DNA of 11,933 nucleotides from Gamarada debralockiae (Eukaryota; Ascomycota; Leotiomycetes; Helotiales; Hyphodiscaceae): assembly GCA_002803225.1 (NCBI GenBank), contig NXFV01000831.1, positions 1-11,933 on the forward strand. Direction: 5' to 3'. Positions within the stretch are counted from its first letter, which is position 1; each line of letters opens with the position of its first letter. Position numbers and translations under genes: made by a program. Below, one piece after another: positions 9,651 through 11,933 of the stretch. The notes beneath the pieces are model-generated. The model was not told the origin of the DNA and made no database searches. It was given only the letters and a program-made list of their open reading frames with translations.

Positions 9651-9863
9651 GTTGATAGTGGGCACAAGTTTGCCTGGGATTTGGAGCGGGGATCTCGGTT
9701 AGTTGAGTTCGGGCCCAAAGATGATCCGGTTCTGCTGGATGGCGTCCTCGGAATCGGCCAAATGCATCTAACCAGGGCGGAATTTCGGAGATTGTTTAGG
9801 GCCGCGTGGGCGAGTAGTAAAGCACAGTACTGGCACAAGGTCAATTTGTGCTACGCCGTTTGA
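9651..9863 (+). pseudogene. Coding-like relic of unknown gene
   Basis: A 70-codon open stretch ends at a TGA at 9861-9863. It has much higher GC than the AT-rich DNA just upstream and a protein-like composition (FAWDLERGSRLVEFGPKDD, then HLTRAEFRRLFRAAWASSKA). There is no ATG near its beginning and no splice-compatible partner exons are evident, so it is unlikely to be a working gene. I do not recognise the family. It may be a gene fragment stranded by repeat insertions, or an exon of an unrecognised small gene. Confidence 0.3.
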
Positions 9864-10054
9864 AGTGCTATAGCCTAAGGGTGTATTTCTATGCTGTGAC
9901 GGAGGTTACTGCCCTCTGGTATTCTGGGGGGAGCTCATTGATATAATCGCAGGTTAGGTTGCCCAACCCAATTCATCAAAGATACAAGCGTAGCGAGCCG
10001 ACTATAATACCAACGTTGCACGAAACCGTACAAAGACTCCCCTTTCCATCCAAA

Positions 10055-11107
10055 ATGGCCTCATTATCCGAGACTCTCGTCCTCGTCACCGGCGGCTCAG
10101 GCTTCGTCGGCTCATACTGCATCATCGACCTTCTCAACAAGGGCTACAAGGTGCGCGCCACCCTCCGCTCCCTCTCTAAATCTCCCGCCGTCAAAGACTC
10201 CCTCAAAAACGGCGACATCGCGGAATCATCCCTCGACCGCCTCTCCTTCGTCGCCGCCGACCTAGCCAAGGACGAAGGCTGGGATCAAGCAGCCTCAGGT
10301 TGCACCTATATCCTGCATGTTGCGTCACCCTTCCCCCCCACACTCCCCAAGCACGAAGACGACCTTATTATCCCCGCCCGCGAGGGCACTCGCCGCGTGC
10401 TCAGAGCCGCCAGAGCCGCCGGCGTCAAACGTGTCGTGATCACCTCCTCCTTCGCGGCAGTCGGCTTCGGGATACCGCCGCAGTCCGCCCCCTTCACGGA
10501 AGAGTCATGGACAAACACGTCCGGGCCTGGTGTCACAGCGTACCTAAAGTCCAAAACGCTTGCTGAGCGCGCCGCCTGGGACTTTATCAAATCCCCCGAA
10601 GGCCAAGGGCTCGAATTGAGTGTCGTGAACCCCGTCGCCATCTTCGGTCCCGTCCTTTGCGAGGACTTCTCCCCTAGTGTTATTCTCATTCAGCGTCTTC
10701 TCAACGGTGACATTCCGGGTTGTCCAAACATAGTATTTGGCATCATTGACGTCCGGGATGTTGCTTCGCTGCATTTACTAGCCATGACCGACCCGGCTGC
10801 CGCGGGCGAGCGCTTCCTCGCCATCTCTCCGCCGTCCATGACTATACAGGAGATTGCGGTCACGCTGAAGCAGAGGCTGCCCGAGGCAACGAAGAGAACG
10901 CCCACAAGGACTCTGCCGGATTTCTTGATTCGGATTTTGGCCATCTTTGACAAAGAGGTTGCGTCGATTGTGCCGCAACTGGGCAAGGTGAAGGACTGCA
11001 CAAATGAGAAGGCCAAGAGGGTCTTGGGGTGGGAGCCGAGGAGTAAGGAGGATGCGATTGTGGCGACAGCGGAGTCGCTAATAAAGTTGGGATTAGTGAA
11101 AAAGTAA
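10055..11107 (+). CDS. NAD(P)-dependent extended SDR, dihydroflavonol reductase/Gre2-like
   Basis: Soluble oxidoreductase of the extended short-chain dehydrogenase family, in the dihydroflavonol-4-reductase / Gre2 methylglyoxal-reductase-like branch. It would reduce a carbonyl group with NAD(P)H; the substrate is unknown. It is intronless and 350 residues long, normal for the family. The nucleotide-binding loop is TGGSGFVGS (12-20), followed by RATLRS (34-39), where the arginines suggest NADPH preference. AADL (67-70) lines the cofactor site, HVASPFP (88-94) and VVITSSFAAV (127-136) carry the serine region, and the catalytic pair is Tyr163/Lys167 in YLKSK. VNPVAIFGP (191-199) and DVRDVA (232-237) are further family marks, and the protein ends with NEKAKRVLGWEPRS. 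The ATG at 10055 sits in CAAAATGGC, a good fungal start context; the upstream open frame lacks an ATG. LTR-like repeats in the same orientation lie on both sides. Confidence 0.92.
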   Translation: MASLSETLVLVTGGSGFVGSYCIIDLLNKGYKVRATLRSLSKSPAVKDSLKNGDIAESSLDRLSFVAADLAKDEGWDQAASGCTYILHVASPFPPTLPKHEDDLIIPAREGTRRVLRAARAAGVKRVVITSSFAAVGFGIPPQSAPFTEESWTNTSGPGVTAYLKSKTLAERAAWDFIKSPEGQGLELSVVNPVAIFGPVLCEDFSPSVILIQRLLNGDIPGCPNIVFGIIDVRDVASLHLLAMTDPAAAGERFLAISPPSMTIQEIAVTLKQRLPEATKRTPTRTLPDFLIRILAIFDKEVASIVPQLGKVKDCTNEKAKRVLGWEPRSKEDAIVATAESLIKLGLVKK

Positions 11108-11317
11108 AGCTTCGATATAGAGGAATTGAATTGGAGAGATGTTCTAATAGGCATTATTATACAATGGCTTGCTTCTAGTACCGGGGGAGCAGATTGTGAT
11201 TACCCAGGTTAAATAGGATGAGAGTTGCTTGGAGATATTATGGTATGGAGTAAGGGGTTTAAACTTTTATAATAATATAAGTAGTTTAAAATTTTCGTAG
11301 GAAAGATAACTGGCTAG
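11108..11317. other. 3' flank of the reductase gene
   Basis: About 210 bp between the reductase stop and the LTR-like element. The stretch 11255-11295 is AT-rich (TTTTATAATAATATAAG) and could hold polyadenylation signals. No gene is seen. Confidence 0.5.
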
Positions 11318-11492
11318 TGTGACGGCTCTGGCACTCACGTGATCTAAGCGAGAGTTCTTACAATTGTAAGAACCACGTGACTAACCCAGGAAATCCCAAG
11401 TGCCTTAGGTCCGTAGTATTAATCCATTTAAGGCCATTTGTATTTATTAAGCTAGGGCTTAATATTAGTATAGTTCTGTGACGGCTGTAACA
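11318..11492 (+). repeat. LTR-like terminal repeat, left
   Basis: Begins TGTGACGGC and ends GGCTGTAACA. It carries two CACGTG sites (11336-11341 and 11374-11379) around a perfect 20-bp palindrome at 11354-11373 (GTTCTTACAATTGTAAGAAC). The 5-bp flanks GCTAG (11313-11317) and GCTGG (11493-11497) agree at four of five positions, so it could alternatively be a solo LTR with its own target duplication. Confidence 0.65.
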
Positions 11493-11669
11493 GCTGGTGG
11501 TAGCTGGAGGGCAACAGGAGGGATCACAGTACATGTCACGAAGGCAGGAAAACCTCAGGCAAATAGCTTCGATTCTCTACTACCGTATCGTATAGACGAG
11601 GATTCTAAACTAAAGAAGGAAGAAGGGAAGGTAGGAGGTCAGAGAGAGAGAAGATATAGCCAAGCCCAT

Positions 11670-11841
11670 TGTGCCACACGTGATCTAAGCGAGGTTCTTA
11701 CAATTGTAAGATCCACTTGTCACGTGACTTTGGGGAAATCCTAAGTGCCGTAGAGCCTTAGACCTCAGGCATGATTTCCCTCTGGGCCATCACACCTATG
11801 TTGAGCCAGGGCTTAACATTAGGAGCGTTAGGGCCGTCACA
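11670..11841 (+). repeat. LTR-like terminal repeat, right
   Basis: Runs from TGTGCCACACGTGATC to AGGGCCGTCACA. It has CACGTG at 11677-11682 and 11721-11726 around a 16-bp palindrome (TCTTACAATTGTAAGA, 11696-11711). Its end is the exact reverse complement of the TGTGACGGC start of the left repeat; its own left tip appears to lack about nine bases. Confidence 0.65.
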
Positions 11842-11933
11842 GTACAACAGAGAAGTAGCAGTTCGGTAAATGAAGAAGTATTGGTTGTATTTCCTGAGCT
11901 TTCGTACGATCTGATTTCCGAAACTCAAGCTTG
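11842..11933. other. Right edge, nothing recognised
   Basis: About 90 bp beyond the element. No gene, repeat or site can be supported here. Confidence 0.5.

Larger units (their letters stand above)
8879..10054. other. Repeat-rich spacer between P450 and reductase
   Basis: In order it contains a cluster of CACGTG motifs with a degenerate LTR-like module (8988-9047), a truncated LTR-like element (9091-9392), a strongly AT-rich block (about 9520-9655) with a 17-base palindrome AGATTAATAATTAATCT at 9574-9590, a coding-like relic (9651-9863), and the reductase leader. A stray TGTGACGG at 9895-9902 equals the LTR start motif and may be a fragment or chance. Confidence 0.6.
11318..11841 (+). mobile_element. 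TRIM-like element: two direct terminal repeats around a 177-bp core
   Basis: Two direct repeats, 11318-11492 and 11670-11841, flank a short non-coding interior. They share CACGTGATCTAAGCGAG, TTCTTACAATTGTAAGA, GGAAATCC, AAGTGCC, AGGGCTTAA and a GTCACA/GTAACA end. The outer termini are inverted: TGTGACGGC at the left, GCCGTCACA at the right (TG...CA). TGG-containing sequence starts 3-4 bases after the left repeat (11495-11500), where a tRNA primer site would lie, and a purine-rich run (11612-11654) precedes the right repeat, as a polypurine tract should. The left tip of the second repeat is shortened. The 5-bp flanks GCTAG and GTACA do not match. With no coding frame of note it fits a terminal-repeat retrotransposon in miniature; this class is inference. 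Confidence 0.6.

Noticed and set aside
9959..10054. N-terminal extension of the reductase
   Set aside because: The extension has no in-frame ATG, and the nucleotide-binding fold begins right after the ATG at 10055, as usual in this family.
10306..11154. Minus-strand frames opposite the reductase
   Set aside because: They mirror the biased codon use of the plus-strand gene and have no protein family features.
11478..11744. 88-codon frame in the TRIM-like element
   Set aside because: It runs from the interior into the terminal repeat, has low-complexity composition and shows no retroelement protein motif.

Overview
The window looks like nuclear DNA of a filamentous ascomycete, probably a eurotiomycete such as an Aspergillus- or Penicillium-like mould. 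Three of the four genes are split by short introns (46-181 bp) with GT...AG borders and CTAAC/CTGAC-like branch sites, and the gene families are typical of moulds: an amino-acid/choline-type permease, a fungal rhodopsin-domain seven-helix protein, a cytochrome P450 and a Gre2/dihydroflavonol-reductase-like SDR. The exon structures given here were assembled by hand from reading frame, splice signals and protein family patterns. No transcript or database was consulted.

Layout. 1-626: no convincing gene; contains a degenerate pair of direct repeats carrying CACGTGATC. 627-2509 (minus): seven-exon APC-family permease, including an 18-bp micro-exon. 2510-4003: head-to-head intergenic region shared with the next gene and invaded by two hairpin-type MITEs flanked by TA. 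4004-5529 (plus): five-exon seven-transmembrane protein with a long polar C-terminal tail. 5530-6952: AT-rich stretch, then a region with a 32-bp imperfect inverted repeat. 6953-8878 (plus): three-exon cytochrome P450 with all hallmark motifs. 8879-10054: repeat-rich spacer with LTR-like sequences, an AT-rich block and a coding-like relic. 10055-11107 (plus): intronless NAD(P)-dependent reductase. 11108-11933: a compact element with about 175-bp direct terminal repeats and no coding capacity, resembling a TRIM (terminal-repeat retrotransposon in miniature).

How the parts may work together. A transporter, a membrane receptor-like protein, a P450 and a reductase side by side are compatible with the edge of a small-molecule biosynthetic locus, but no backbone enzyme (PKS, NRPS, terpene synthase) or transcription factor is visible, so this is inference. 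The strongest non-genic signal is the LTR-like family downstream of the P450 and on both sides of the reductase. Its copies carry CACGTG E-boxes around a TTCTTACAATTGTAAGAA palindrome and lie in the same orientation, so the reductase is bracketed by direct repeats.
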